From assembly GCA_964007475.1 (NCBI GenBank), contig OZ023273.1, positions 113,941,812-114,005,811 of the forward strand: a DNA stretch of 64,000 nucleotides, in the 5' to 3' direction. A program made the position numbers and the translations under genes. The DNA is from Hybos culiciformis (lineage: Eukaryota > Arthropoda > Insecta > Diptera > Hybotidae). Shown here one piece after another: positions 1-15,000 of the stretch; position 1 is the stretch's first letter; each line of letters opens with the position of its first letter. Under the pieces are notes generated by a model that had not been told where the DNA came from, made no database searches, and worked only from the letters and a program-made list of their open reading frames with translations.

Positions 1-3000
1 ATTCATATAAGACTAACAATTAGTGTCATATAAGACTAACATTGAAAACTTCGCAAAATCAAGTTTTGATCAAAAATAATAAAAATCATTAATCCACCGA
101 AAATAATTTAAATATATATGATATAATATACATACATATAAACTTGATAATTTTTAGAGACATTTTAAATTTTTTCCTATATGCTTATGTATAAATTTAT
201 TTCTACTTAACTTTTCTACTATAATTTTCCATATATCATTTATTTCCATTCCATATATATTATTTTTGGCTTAAAAATATTTTTCTGGTTTTTTTTTTAA
301 ATTTGTGGCAAAGATGTTAAACGTATGTGTCAAAAAAAAAAAAAAAAACTATGTATAAAATACATTATTTTCTAAAATTTATTAAATTGTTTTTCAACCG
401 AAAAGCAATAATATTTTTTCCAATTAATTTATTTTCATAAAATTCTTATATATACATATGTATGTTAGTTATGTATAATAAACATAATGTTCATGTTCAA
501 AATAAAAATCTGAAAGTTTAATGCATTATTAGTTTAAAACTATACTTTAAGTATATCTATATTTGTAAATATGAAATCAAAATGAAAAACACCTCTACGA
601 GCATTATATATTTATATAAATGTGTTTAGTTTTCAACCTTAAAGGAAAACTTTTTCTTTTATTTTTCTTTTTATGAGAAAATGGAACCTTTTATATGCTT
701 AGTGCGAACAATTTTTTGACTTCATTTGATTTGGTACTTTTCTTGAAAACTAAAAGTGCTTGAAACAAAATTTTGTAAGCATGGTTAAGTAATTCGAAAT
801 GTCCACATTTCTCTGAACTGCAGCTTAAGTAGTCTGATAAAATTACAGATCCTCTTATTAACATACTTTTTTTAATTTAAAATTTTGCAAGATTTATTTA
901 AATTTACAATTTTTCGTTATTTCACAGATTGTTTTTCATTTCGGCAAACAAAAAAAAAAGTTTAATGAAAATAACTTTTTGAATCATATGGCCATTATAT
1001 ATACAAGAAAATATGTTTTTCAATTTGCAACAACAATGAAATTTTTTGTCCAAACCAATTTTTTTTTTTTTCTTAACTTTTGAATAACACATTTCTAATA
1101 ACAGAAGGAAAAAGAAATATGTGTATGGTTTTTAGTAAACTTTTATGTCACTTTTTTTTCCGTTTTTTTTTTTTGCATAAATGCATATAAATATATGAAT
1201 AAGTTTTGTTAGGATTATGAATCACAAAAAAAAAATATACATTTTTTTTTCTTCCAAAAATTTACCTTATTAAAAATATGACTAAATTTGTACCAAATTC
1301 ATAACATCTGTCTCATATTTGCCTTAATAAAATTTTCAAATAGTATATAGTTGAGCATACATAGTATAATGTTTGTAAACCTTAACAGGTTTATTTTTTT
1401 GATAAATTTACATAAGAATTTTTTTTTTTAAGTAAAACTTTAGGAAATCAAGTAATCATGACCACGATAGTTTTGTCTATCGTTATCATAATTCAAAAAA
1501 TCTTGAAATTTCAATTTCACGGAGGCATTATTATGTTTTATCGGGTCCATTATAAAACTTAATACGAATATTATGGGTAGTAAATTATTGGGAAAATTAG
1601 AATGTGTGTTGTGCACATCAAGTTGAAAACACATAATTTTTAAATCCGTAATTCTAAATCTTCTAAATTAAATTTTTTTTTCCAATAAAACAAATTTGTT
1701 TACCATTATAAAGTTTATTGCCTTACCCTGATATCAATAAAAGGTAAGTTCTTTGAATAGAAATCAAAATATTAAAAATTCGAAAATCTTTTAAACTTCT
1801 ACACAATTATTTTCACATAAACTTAAATGAGAATTTAAATTTGAGGTTTTTAGATACTGTAGGTAAATAAATTATTCAAAGGAAAAACATTATAATATGT
1901 ATCGATGGCAAAAGTTCGTTATTGCGAAACAACTTATGTATTTTTTTTTCTTTTAATTTAGAGTTTTTCTATAAGACCATAAAAACCATATAAATATTTT
2001 TACTAATAAATTTTTAATACAGAAATGTTCAGTTTTCAGTTTTAAAATTTTCATTTCTATGTACAACTTAATATAGAAATTTATAAAACATTGTGCCCTT
2101 CTTTAAAAATTTTCAAAAATGTAGTTACGCACTAATTAAAATAGACAAAAAAAACTTCTCAAAAAGTTTTTTTCCCTCAACTTTCAATATATATATATGC
2201 ACAGATTAACTCTTAATTTCAATAATGTTTAAGATTTATTTCTAATTATTTATTTCCTATTTTAACGAATAGCTATATAAAGAGCACCTTGAATGAATTA
2301 AAAATAATTTATTTACATTTATTGGCAGCATTTAAAATTAAATTTTATACATGATTTTAAATTTGATTCAACTTGAAAATGTTTGCAATTGACAGCGTAA
2401 AATAAGACAATATTATAATATGTATAGGTATGATACTATACCTTTATACAAGTATACTCTCATTAATGTAATGAATGTAATGTATGTAAAGTGAAGGAGT
2501 TATAATTATTCTACAAAAAAAAAACGAAAAGTTTTCAATAACTAACTCAAACTAAAAAAAAATAATTGAATATGGATAAAATATCTCATTTATATAGTTT
2601 GATAATTAAATTTTCCTTCATTTTTAGTACATAAGATAAGTATATAGTATATGGAAAAAACTTGTATGTAGAAAAAATTGTATTTATCAAAAAAAAAAGA
2701 AAAATTATTATTATTTTTTATGTCCAGCTGTGAATAAAAACTTTCTGTTTTCTGAAGTGAAGATTATATTTTAAAAGGATTCAAATGAAACTATGTACAG
2801 TACAAGGATCAAAATTAATTTTTCATTATATTTTGAGAAAAATTACCAGAAAAAAAATTATTTCGTAAAAATTCTATATCTCAGATGATATTTATGAATC
2901 CGTAGCATGTAATCAGAAAACCAGAATCTATAAAGGGTTCAGCAAAACTATGTAAATGAAAGTCCTTGTAAAGAGAAAAATTAAATTTCAGACTTTTTTG

Positions 3001-6000
3001 GTTCAATTAAATACTTTTTTTTTTTTTTTTTAAACATTTATATTCATTTTAATTAATGGCATCACGAACTGAGACTTTTATACTATTATTATTTTGACAC
3101 TATGTGCATTTCGGTATATATTATATACATTGCAACAGGGATAAAATTTTAAAATATTAAAAATATAAAAAAAAAAAAAATAAAGTTAAAATTTTCATAA
3201 CACTCTATGAATTTTTTGTTTTTTTTTTTTTTTTGATTTTTACTTTTAACATTTTCAAAAATTTTCATTCATTAAAATAAATAAAAGCTTTTTTCTTTGA
3301 AAAGAAAAATTAATTTATTTAAAATCTTTTTAATGGTTACTGTCCAAAACTTTTATAATTTCTATATTTTATCTATGTAAAATAAATATTATATTTTGTT
3401 AAGTAAAAATTTGAAATTATTAAACAAAAGAGGAAAATAATTTCCGAAAAATAAAGTAAAAAAAAAATTTTTTTTTTTGCATTTTGTCAATTTATGAATT
3501 TATGATTTTCTTCAACTTTATTTTAATGCTGTTGTTGTCAAAAAATAATAATAATAATATTATGTGTGTATACATATCGAGTTTGTATGCAAAAGACCTT
3601 TCAAAACCATAATTTATAGTGCACTTAATATTTTGGCGCGAAATTAAAGAGAGCTTATATATATATAGCAATTCCATACTACAAAGACAATATTTTAAGT
3701 ATCTTATATTGTGTATCTTATATTTCAAAATTATATATTTATATTTATTCGATTTTTTTTTTTAATAAAAAAAAATTTTATTAATATTTTGTTTTTAAGT
3801 TTTTTTATTTATTTATTTTTTTTAATGAAAAAGATTAAATGGAAAAACAAAATTTTTCCTTATTCCCCCTAACAACAGCTAATTGTTTCCTGTTTTTTTT
3901 TTTCGTTTGTAAGAAAAGAAAAGTTTAAGGATTTTTCTTTTTTTTCATTTTTTCCATTTTTCAAAAACTTAAAAAATGTTTCTTTTATTATTATTTTCCT
4001 TTTTTTTTTTTTATTTTGGTAAGATGTTGAATTGAAAATTGCAAAAAAAAAAAAAAACGGAAAATAAAAAAGAAAACACTTTTTAAAAGAAAAACGAATT
4101 TTCTTTCTAGATTTCAAAAGAGTTTTTTCGCGATAATAATTGCTTTTTTGTTTAATTTTAATTTAAACTTTTTTTTTTCTACGTTTTTTTTTAATTTTTT
4201 TTTTTTTAGACTATTTACGATTTTTCAAAAATGCTAATTAAAGAAATTAATTTTAAAGTTAATGTAGCGTGTGTTATATTTACAAAAGAAACAATTTAAA
4301 CGAAGAAAGCTAAAAAAAAAAAAAAGTGAAAAACTTCCAAAATTTTTAATCATGAAAAAATAGCCGAAAGGCTTTGAACAAAAATAAAATAATAATAATA
4401 ATAATTTCAGATCAATGAATTTTATTATTAATGACGGAAATTTAGCATGAAATTATTCAAAAAAAAAAATTTATAATAATAATTATTATTTATTTATATT
4501 TGCTTTTCTTTATTATTATTTATTTAGAATCGAAAAAATAATAATCAAAGCTAAGTAAGAGAGTAGGTGCTTTTTTTTAACGGGCTTATATTTTACATAG
4601 CAAGGCAATGAGAAAATTATAGTACGGGAGCAGCTATCTGTTCTTTCAAGTGTAATGTTCAAAGAATTGAAAAGTTTTTCAATCTAGTTAAAAAATACAT
4701 CTGTATTGAAGCTTTCAACGTGTTGGAAGATCAGTTGAATAAAACAGTCAACCCTGCAAAATCACGCTTTAATATAAATATAACTGAATGCAAGTTTTCT
4801 TTTAATATTTCCAATAATGCAAAATTGTATAATTACCTTCAGTAATTTTATATGCATTAAAATTATTTTATTATTAGTATAGTATTTATTATCAATTCCG
4901 TTTTTGTCATATCTAAAATCCTCACTTAAATCAAGATTGATATTAAAAACTAAAAACATAATTTTTTTTTTAATTAAAATATCATTCTTACAGAATAATT
5001 AAATCTAATAAATATTTAAAAAAAATGAAAAATCACTGAAATGACAAATAAAACTAAAGAAAGTGTTATTTCGCATTAAATGAAAATCATATGAAAAGCT
5101 TATTGTCAATTTAAATATGAATTTAACTACAGTGTACTGAATATTCTCAAACTATATATATAAAATTTTTTTATTACGACTACTTAATAAAATTCCAAGT
5201 AATATGATTTCGTATTAAAATTTAATCATGGAAATTTATTAAGTTATTAAGATTTAAAAAAAAAAAAAAATTTAATGTGCTTAATTTAAAGACACACACA
5301 GAGCAACACACACAACTTCTTATTTCCCTAAAGCAACAGCAGCTAAGTATAGAGAGTTCTATACCAAAATTTATTAGTCACAAAAAATTGAATCTTAAAG
5401 AGAATTTATTTTAATTTTTTTTTTTTTTTTTTTTTGGCTTAATAAATATTTTTGTTATTTTTGGATTTAAGTGCATGACTGTTATCTTGGGAATTATTAT
5501 CATTTTTCAGATTTTTTTTTTTTTTAAATACGAGAATATTTAAATTTTTTGGTGTTCATGGGAATACTTACAAAAAAAAATAAAAAAAAAATTTTATATA
5601 TATTTTCGAAAGATAATTTCTTTATATTAAACAGGATATTCATTTTGGTTTTTCTTATCAGAAAAGAAAATTTTTCTATATTACATTCATTTCGCAGTCA
5701 TGGAAATAGGAAAAAAATAAAATATTTTATAGAAAATTCTTCCTGTATATTTTAAATTAAAAAGAAATTCGTGTAACTGTCAAATGTCTCTAATTAATCG
5801 ACTTTAGAGAAAATTAAAAAATATCTATAGCTAGAGAAAATGATTTTTAAGAAATTATAAAATACGGAATTTCCTTGAAATTGCAAATTAAATTTAATGA
5901 ATTTTTTTAAATTATTATACAAAATTGTTAAAAATAAAAAGTGCTAAAAGTTGCGCAAATAATCGAAAAAGTACAATATCAAATAACGGCCACACAGGCT

Positions 6001-9000
6001 TTGAATTGACTCATTGTGCGCTTTGGACCCTTACAATGACGGGCCTACTGCGTTATTTTCTGGCAGTATGTGCTGAAAATATTGCATTTATTATTAGATA
6101 TATAATAATTCTATATAAAATAGCAAAAGGAATGTACCAAAAGTTGCTACTCGAAAATTATTCAATTCAATTATTTATTTAGTCCACAGAATATTTACAT
6201 TTTTTATAAACATAATTAAAGTAACTTAAATCTAAGAGATAAGGATGGTTAAAATCCTATACAACTAATTAATCTCTACTTAAATGTCATCGACGAATGT
6301 AATATACAACTCGAAAATTATATTTTTAATGTTTTTTTCTAGAGAAAAATAAATTACAATAAATATTTTTTTCACAACATGACTTCTGAAATTTTTATGA
6401 CAAATATAATCATATGAACAGATGCATTAAAAAGTAAAAATATTAGCTTATTTTTCTAACGTATTTCATACTAGTTCGATTTGACCTAAATACATAGCAT
6501 GAGATGTACAGAAATTATAGCTGCACCAGCTATCTGTTTTTTCAGTGTATCATAAAATACTTAAGACATCCTATTAATATTAAAATTGATCTAACAAGTC
6601 CCTTCAGAGATAAAAAAAAAATAAAAAAAAATATTTCTTCATTTAAAAAGAGAAAAAAAAAATTAAAAAGATATTATTTTATAATTTTCATTATTAAAAA
6701 GCTTATTAATTGACCTTTAGGAAACCCGTATTTATAAATTATAAATTCTTTTACTACCACCACTACTACTACTTCTACTACCTACAAATACATACTTTTT
6801 CGATCCTTATGGGAACCAAAAAAAAAAATATATATATAAATAATTTCCCTAATTGAAAATCATAAAAAAGCATAAAGTAAATAATAAAAAAAAAAAAATT
6901 TAATACATTTAATAACCAGCATAACTTTTTTTTTTTTTTGTAAGAAATTCATCTGAAAAAATTACTGCGGTAAATTTTCAATAAAAAAAAAAATCCATTC
7001 TTCCGGATAATCTCTCGTAGGAACTTTTATTATTTATACCGTAGGAAAAAAAAAAATAATTTTTTTTATTTATCTTATTCTTTTTAGCTTTTCCTTTTAC
7101 CCCTAAATAGGAAAATCTTTTTCGTTTTTTTTTATGGTTTTTCATTTTTCTGTTATTTTGCTTTTCTGTTTGCCTGCTTGTCTTCTTGTTAAAACAAAAA
7201 TATATCCTTCGAAAAAAAAAACATTAAAAAAAAAAAGGAAAAACAAAAAAGCAAACAAATAATAATGAAAGGATTCTTAGGACGAAGAGTTAAAAATAAT
7301 TTTTTTTTTTTTTCATTTTGGAAAATATAAGTCTTGATGATTATTTTCCACTTCGTTAATTTTCTTATAAAATTCACTTCATATTTTTCTAATCGAGGGA
7401 TTTTCAGTTTAAAGACGAAATATATGTAGGTTGTCGAGTCTATGTATATATTTAAAAAAGAGTGGTAGAAAAAAAAACAGAAAAAAATATATATGTAGTA
7501 TATATATATATATTATTTTGATTTCATTTCCCAACCATAAGAATGACTTTATTTTAGAAATTTCATAACAGTATTTAAAAGTTTATTAGCCTGAACTAAT
7601 TTGAATTTTATTAAATAGGAAACTGTTGTATTGAAATTTATTAGATTATTTTTGTCTTACATGTTAAAAAAAAAAATAAAAAAATTATCTAGGATGATAT
7701 TTTAATAATTTTAGGTATTATGTATATTTTATGTAGTAAAAAAAAAAAGGAAAAACTTAAAGCAACAATTTAATATATAAAAATATTTTTTTAAATTTTA
7801 CAGAAATGAAAATATTCCAAAATGTGTTTTTCATTTTCTTTATCATGCTAATATAATATTAGAGACTTTTAGACAAATAGAAAACTGTAATATATATTTA
7901 GGAGTATTGTGAACAAAATAGAAACAAGTCTATGAAATGAAAATCTATTATTGTCTTTTATTTAAATTTTATTTGTGTAGCTAAAAATTAGGATGGAAAA
8001 TAAAAATATGTAGGAAAATCCATACTTAACAAACCGCCCAACAGATCATTGTGACAATTTGTACGCAAGGGTTTTCCAGTATAGTGCCATTAAATAAAAT
8101 GAAACAACAATCGCCGGTATTGTGTTTCACATCCATCACAGTGCATATATATCATTAATATAATCATAAGCATAATCATAAGCTAGACATGAGATGAGAA
8201 TTAAAAATGAAAAACATTCCCGTTCCCCATAGATAATAAATTAAAATAATACCTATATTTTCGGCACTTAATTATTTTTTGGTTTCTAAAATTACAAAGT
8301 TCAGAGATAGGTTAAAAATAGGATTGAAATACTGACAGATTCATTTCTCCTAACAAAATTTTCTCTGTCGGTACTTATGTATGAAAATATGAACATTTTC
8401 AAAAAAAAATTCTATTCTATCGATGGAGTATTTTTTTTTAAATATAATTCAGTCATTGAAAATGAACTTTAAAAAAAAAAAGTATGTTCTCTCTATGGTA
8501 TTGTTATGCAGACTTGAGAAATTTCTATTAAAAATTTTTTTTTATTATTATTATAACTTTTTTTTGACATTAAAAAAGTTTTCCTTGATGGAAAAATGTG
8601 CGGCGGTTTCCTACATAGTTATACCTAATATATAGTTTTATTTATGACAAAAACATTTCACTTTTTCAAAAAAAAATATAAGGGCGGGTGGTGGAAAAGT
8701 TTTTTTTCTTTCTTCCCAATTAAATAAAGATTACGATTACTAATTTTATGGGAAATTTTTTTTAATTTTTTTTTTTGTTCTTGTCAACTTTCTATTAACT
8801 TCATGTTAATAAAACGTGAATATCCGGGATATTAATTTTTAAACGTTTTATCGAAGAAAAAAAAACATTTCTCGCAAGATGTTTTATTTTTCAATCTCAT
8901 ATACAAAGAAAACTGTGTGCTTTAACAGTGAATGGAAAAATGTGAAAATTCGCAAAATATCATGCATTCATAACGCGTATTTGTGGAAGCAACTCGTATG

Positions 9001-12000
9001 ATGCAATGCAAACTATTTTTGGAATAAATTAGTCATAGTAAGAACCTCTTTAATTTTAAAACGCTTACAAGACTTATTTTCTACACATCTTGTTGTCCTA
9101 TGATTCCCAATCAATTATCAGTACCCTCTTTTGAAACGTCGAAGGAAGAACCAAGTTATTGCACAACCGAAGCTAAATGAAAAATTAATATCTGAGCTGT
9201 AATAAACAAAAAATGAGTGTTAAAATGATAAAATTTACTAATTTTTAGTGTTATATTTTTTAAACTTCCTATGTTACTATTTAAGTTCGTAGAATGAATA
9301 ATTAGGTCAATTTTCATATAAAATTCGATAAAAAAAACTCAAAAAATCTACACTTCTTGTTAAAATAATTGACAATTTTTATAGAATCCAACAATTTTCA
9401 AAATTGATTAAAAACATAGTTCATTCATTAATAATATTTTATACTGATAGTTGAATATGAAAATGTGTTTTTGATATTAATCAATCCAATTTATTTGTTT
9501 TTTTTAATGCAAAATATACTCTGTCTATATTATATCTGACATTTATTGAAAAAACTGTTAAGAACAAAGAAAATTGAAAAGAAATTGCATCACAAATTTT
9601 CATTTGAATTTTTATTTTTTTTTATTATTATTTCAACATTAAACTTTATTAATTTTTTTTTGTTTTTCTTGTTAACATCTAATTACAAGACAAAAATGCT
9701 CAAATAATTGTCTTCAGTCCTCTTTTTCATATAATGGAAAAGATATATATTTTCTTTTTTGTTATACGGCTGGAAAAGTAATAATTTTCTCATATGTATG
9801 TATAAAACCTTTGACAATCCTTTATATTGACTTGAATTTTTTGCGAACATCAAAATACATTGGGATTGGGAGCATAGTATTATGTATACAGAATATATGT
9901 ATAAGTACAAACATTTGACAAAGCAAAAACGTATATGATAAAAGTCTAAAATTAATCATTCTATCTTAATTTCAAAAGGATAGAAGCTTTTTTAGATATG
10001 TCCATAAAAATGAACATAGAATATTATGTTAACTAGATTTTTCATTGTGTACAAGCAATTTTTTTTTATTAGATTTATGTATATTTTTTTATTACTTATA
10101 TTAAAGTTATAACAATTGAAAAGTATATAATTCGTTAAACGTCAGTGTACTATTTATAGTGGTTTGCTGAATAAATGTGCTTACCAAAAAAAAAAAACAA
10201 AAATTCAATTCATAAATTTGTTGAAGTCATTTATAACCTCTTTTTGTTATATTATTTAAAAACAAAAATAGATTCTAACAAAACATCATAGAGCTCTTAT
10301 ATTTCATCATTGTGCAAGTACCAACTTCAAAAATTTAAAGGAAAAACATTCATCATGATACATAATAATAATAAGAAGCTTAGAATTGGATGTAGATAAT
10401 TCTTTTTATTTTATTTATTATTTTTTTTTTTTTAATTTTCTCGTTATTCATGAGGTCTGTTGCTTTAAATTATTTTTACCACTCATAAAATTAATAAATA
10501 TATAAATGATTACGATTATTTTCTGACAATTATAATTAATTACTCATTTACAGAATTTTACATTTTATTACCACAAGTTTTCAATTAACCTAGTGTGATC
10601 ATCAAATTTAGAATTATATGTAAAACTAGGATAATTTAATATCTAATTATAATTAAGAATTACTAATTATAGAATTAGGACATTATGGCGTAAAAATTTC
10701 TTATAAAAACTTTTATGTGGAAGTTGCATTTTGGCGGGAAATAAAATGGTGTGTTTGGTAAGTGGTGGTAAGCCACCTTAATGATAACCTTAATAAACCT
10801 AAACACAACACTAAACAAAATTACCCATTTTATGTTGTAACAATTTTACATTTCTGCTAATAAAAATCCGAATCCTGAACGTACAGCATTTATATATAGG
10901 ACAAAATTAAACATTTAACCCGTCCGTAAATTATAAAAAAAAGAAATAAAAATTAAAATTTTTATTCTAAATATTTTTCTTTTCTTGTCTGTTTTTTTTT
11001 TTTTTTTCAATTTGTGTTAAATTTAATTTTTTTTTTTAAATGATGCTGCTGAAAAAAATCCTTGCATCCTGAGAATTAACACTCTTCAATGCAATTCTCT
11101 GCGTACTTTACAGAGAAAGAAATTAAAACTAAAAATATAATTTTTTTTTTTGTATTTATACTATTTCTACCATTAACTATATATATAAATAATATAATAC
11201 ATATATTTGCATAGGAAATACGTATAAAAAAATATATATATAAAACTTTAAAAATAAAAATTTCACAGATTTATTTTTCCCCAATGAATGGCCTCTGCTG
11301 CTGGTTACTTTATTATTTCTACCTATTTTCTTTATTATTATATATTTTTTTTTTTTTTTTTTTTTTGAATAAATTAAATTTTACGCGATATTACAATAAA
11401 AATAATTTTTCTCTAAAGCAGAATATTGCAGTAAAAAAATTCTACGATTCTTTTAATCTCAACTGCATCGGAATTTTATTTTTTATTTTATTTGCAAGTA
11501 ATATAAAGTTCAAAATTGTATCAATCTATTTAGTTAAATGAGTAAAATGAGTAAATTTAAAATTATACATATATATAAACTTCAACTTACAAAAATTAGA
11601 GATCAACTGAATAAATTTCTAAAAATTTAATCATCAAAGACTTTCTTTATAAAATACATTATTTTATTCCTTCATATTTTAAAGTGCATCAATATTTTAT
11701 ATTTTTTTCTTTATGATCATAAATTTCATGGAGTAACGAAAGTGTAGCGACATAATGTCGTCACAAATATCTCCAACATAGTTCAGAATATGTATAAATA
11801 TATATTATATAAATTTTATAGTGTAACTACTACTACTATAGAAATATAATTATAGTTAAAATATTTGTGGAAAACTTTATAAAAAATTTGAAAACCAATT
11901 TTATTCAATCTTTAAAGCTTAAATAAAACTTGAACTGCTATGTCAAGATTAAATTTTTCAGTCAGTTTCCCTCAACGTATAGTAAACATTTTAATTTTGA

Positions 12001-15000
12001 AGATATTATTTTATATACCAAATCCAGCTGCTGAAATCAATTAAATTGTATAAAATCAATATGTATATTGCACTATAGGCATATATTTATTTTTTTAATT
12101 TTATTTATCAATTTTTAATGCTATTTATGATTCGCACATACATTTATATATAACAAACATAATGGATCAATCAAAAATAAAAATAAAAAATATACTTGGT
12201 CGTAAAATATTAAAAATTAAGTGCTGAAAATCAAAAAGCTAAAAATAAGCTTAAAAAAAATTCAACTTGACGTTTTGTTTTACGTTAAACAAAAAAACAA
12301 CAACAACATGTACCTACAATATAATACATTTGCCTTTCATAAAGGAAAACTATCTGACATAAAAGTAACTTTGACGTTAAACTTAAAAAAAAACATTAAT
12401 GATTTACTGGTTGTTTTTTTTAACTTGTTATGTCATTTTAGTTTCACTCACTAGTTTTATAAGAATATTCAGATCCATTCAGTACACACTATAAGTATTT
12501 CATATATTAATTCGAAAATTTCAAACCTTTTTCTTAGTTCTTAAAATCGAATTAAAATCAAAATTGTATGTAATAAAAAGTTCAAATTAATGTAAATTTG
12601 GCAATGAAATGTTTCGGCATATAATGAAGGCTATTTTATAATTTATTCATTATTCATCATATAGAATGATTTTTAAATGAAAAAATTTGAATAATTTAAT
12701 AACATAATAGCGGCTTTAAATTTTAGAGCAGACAACTAGAGGCGCTATTGTATATATTATTGGTAGCAAATTTGATTAGGTATACAATTACCTATATAAA
12801 TATTTTAATTTAATTTTGTCTATAGGGAAATTTTGCGAATTAAGCTCAACAAACTAGAGGATACAAAAATTCACAGCAAAAACAAAAAAAAAAATTGTAC
12901 ACACAGAATCTAAAAGCATTTCTGAAAATTGTTTCAGCACTCAACTTATAAAATTATTTTTTTTTTTTTTATTATTTTATTTTATTATTATTTGATGAAC
13001 AAAAAAAAATGCACTGACCTATATATCTTTATTATGGACGGGCAAAACAAAGAGTGTCATAGCTTTGTATGTATATATTTAAGCTGTAAACTGAAATAAT
13101 TTAATATTGAATGAAATTCATTAAGTCTCTATATACTCTCTATCTGATGATATACTACTACTTGATATTTTTGAATATTAAATATTCAATCGATGATACG
13201 AATTTAAAATTAAATTTATATATATAATATATTTAACTTGCATTGATATGTCATTCAATATAACAATTTAACTAAATTTAATGCATTTAACTTTAAAGAA
13301 TTGATGGCTTGGAAATATTAAAAAAGTATAAACGATAAGTAAAAGAGTATGTATTGTATTCTACTTTTTGTACCAGAAACAGACTTCTTGCAGAAGAATA
13401 AAAAGACAAAAATTATTAGGAATGACCATAATATCTTAACCAAACTTCCTCTATTCGATAAAACCGACAAAACGTTCAAAAAATCCATAAATTTATTATA
13501 TACTTTTAATTTTCTTTTACAGATTGAAAAACTTTATCAATTCAATTCTTTTTATATGTACATCTTGGTCAGAAATTAATTTTCATAGAAATATTAGCAC
13601 ATATATAGTATGCTATCTTCAATTCTACGGTTAAAAATTAAATTAATTTTAACTTTTCTTTGACGATAATGTGAAATATTTCTAATACTACTACTATCTT
13701 ATGCAAAGAAAACACTATATGTTAAAAATTAGATTTTATTATATATATTTTTTTTATCTATTTTCCAGAACTTATGATGGCATCTTTTGATTGTGAGGAA
13801 CCAACTCAAGCTGAAAAAATTATGTATGATGTTTAACTTGTCAACTTTTATGTATAAAAACCATATACATATATATAAATTCATTTTTGGAGATAAAAAA
13901 TTATGCACCAAGAAATAAGCACAAAAACTTTCCTTTTGATGACAAAAATCCATTTAAAACTTTTTCATTGATGGAAAACTTTTGAAAGTATAAAAGGCAA
14001 AAGAAAAAAAATTAAGCAAAAATATTGAAGTTTTATAATAAAATCTGTGAAAATTCTATATATTGTAAACTTGATAATAATGCAGGTTTAGTAGTAGTAT
14101 CATCAAATTTGTGTTTTAATTAAAAAACGAAAAAAAAAAAAACTAGAAAAAGTTGCATTAAAATTTTTTTGGCGGGAGAAATATTATTATATTCTTATTA
14201 TAGATAAAAAAATTGACAAGATTTATGCTCTCTAATCATTTTTCATTCAGTTTTTTAGTTGACATTATAGGAAAAAGTGTTAGAAAGTTTTTTTTTTCTT
14301 CAAAGCTAATACAATTTACTAAGTTGAAGATTTTTCAGAAGAACAGAGAATAAATTTTAAAAATATGACAAACTTTTCTATGCACATCAATTTATGTGTG
14401 TATTTAACTGTTCTAGTAAGACATTTTTAAATTTATGTACTTTGGTTTGCAAGCATTAATAGCTTTAAAGAAATTTTAAACAAACCTTAACCATCAAAAG
14501 CATAATTTTTCTATTTCCGAATAATTTTTAATTTTTTATTGAAAAATAATAAATCAAACTATGTGGTTATAAATTGAAATCGTGTTCCTGCAAACTTGTA
14601 AATTTATATAAATATAAATACATATTATATAGGTTTTATATGATTATTAGATTTGCAATTATATTTTTGAAAATATAGTTTTCATTAAAATTTAACTTTG
14701 TAATTCGAATCAGAGGTTTCTTTATTCATGGAAATATTTTAATTTTTAGACAAAATATTATATTTTCATCACTTTGTGTATTTTATGAAATTAAAATAAA
14801 ATAATAACAACAAAAATAACCATTGCCAAAAAGCACAAAATATATAGATTTTTTGAATGATAAATACATATAAATAAAAATTATCAATAAATTTATGTAT
14901 ATCGAATAAAAAAATATCGTGTGAGTTTTTTTGATACAAAATCTTTGAAAAATAATAATTTGATGATAATTAATTAAGGCGGAAATCTTCTGCAAAAGTA

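Noticed and set aside
3869..4117. Lys/Phe-rich 82-codon minus-strand frame
   Set aside because: It consists of translated A- and T-runs without domain, start context or splice context.
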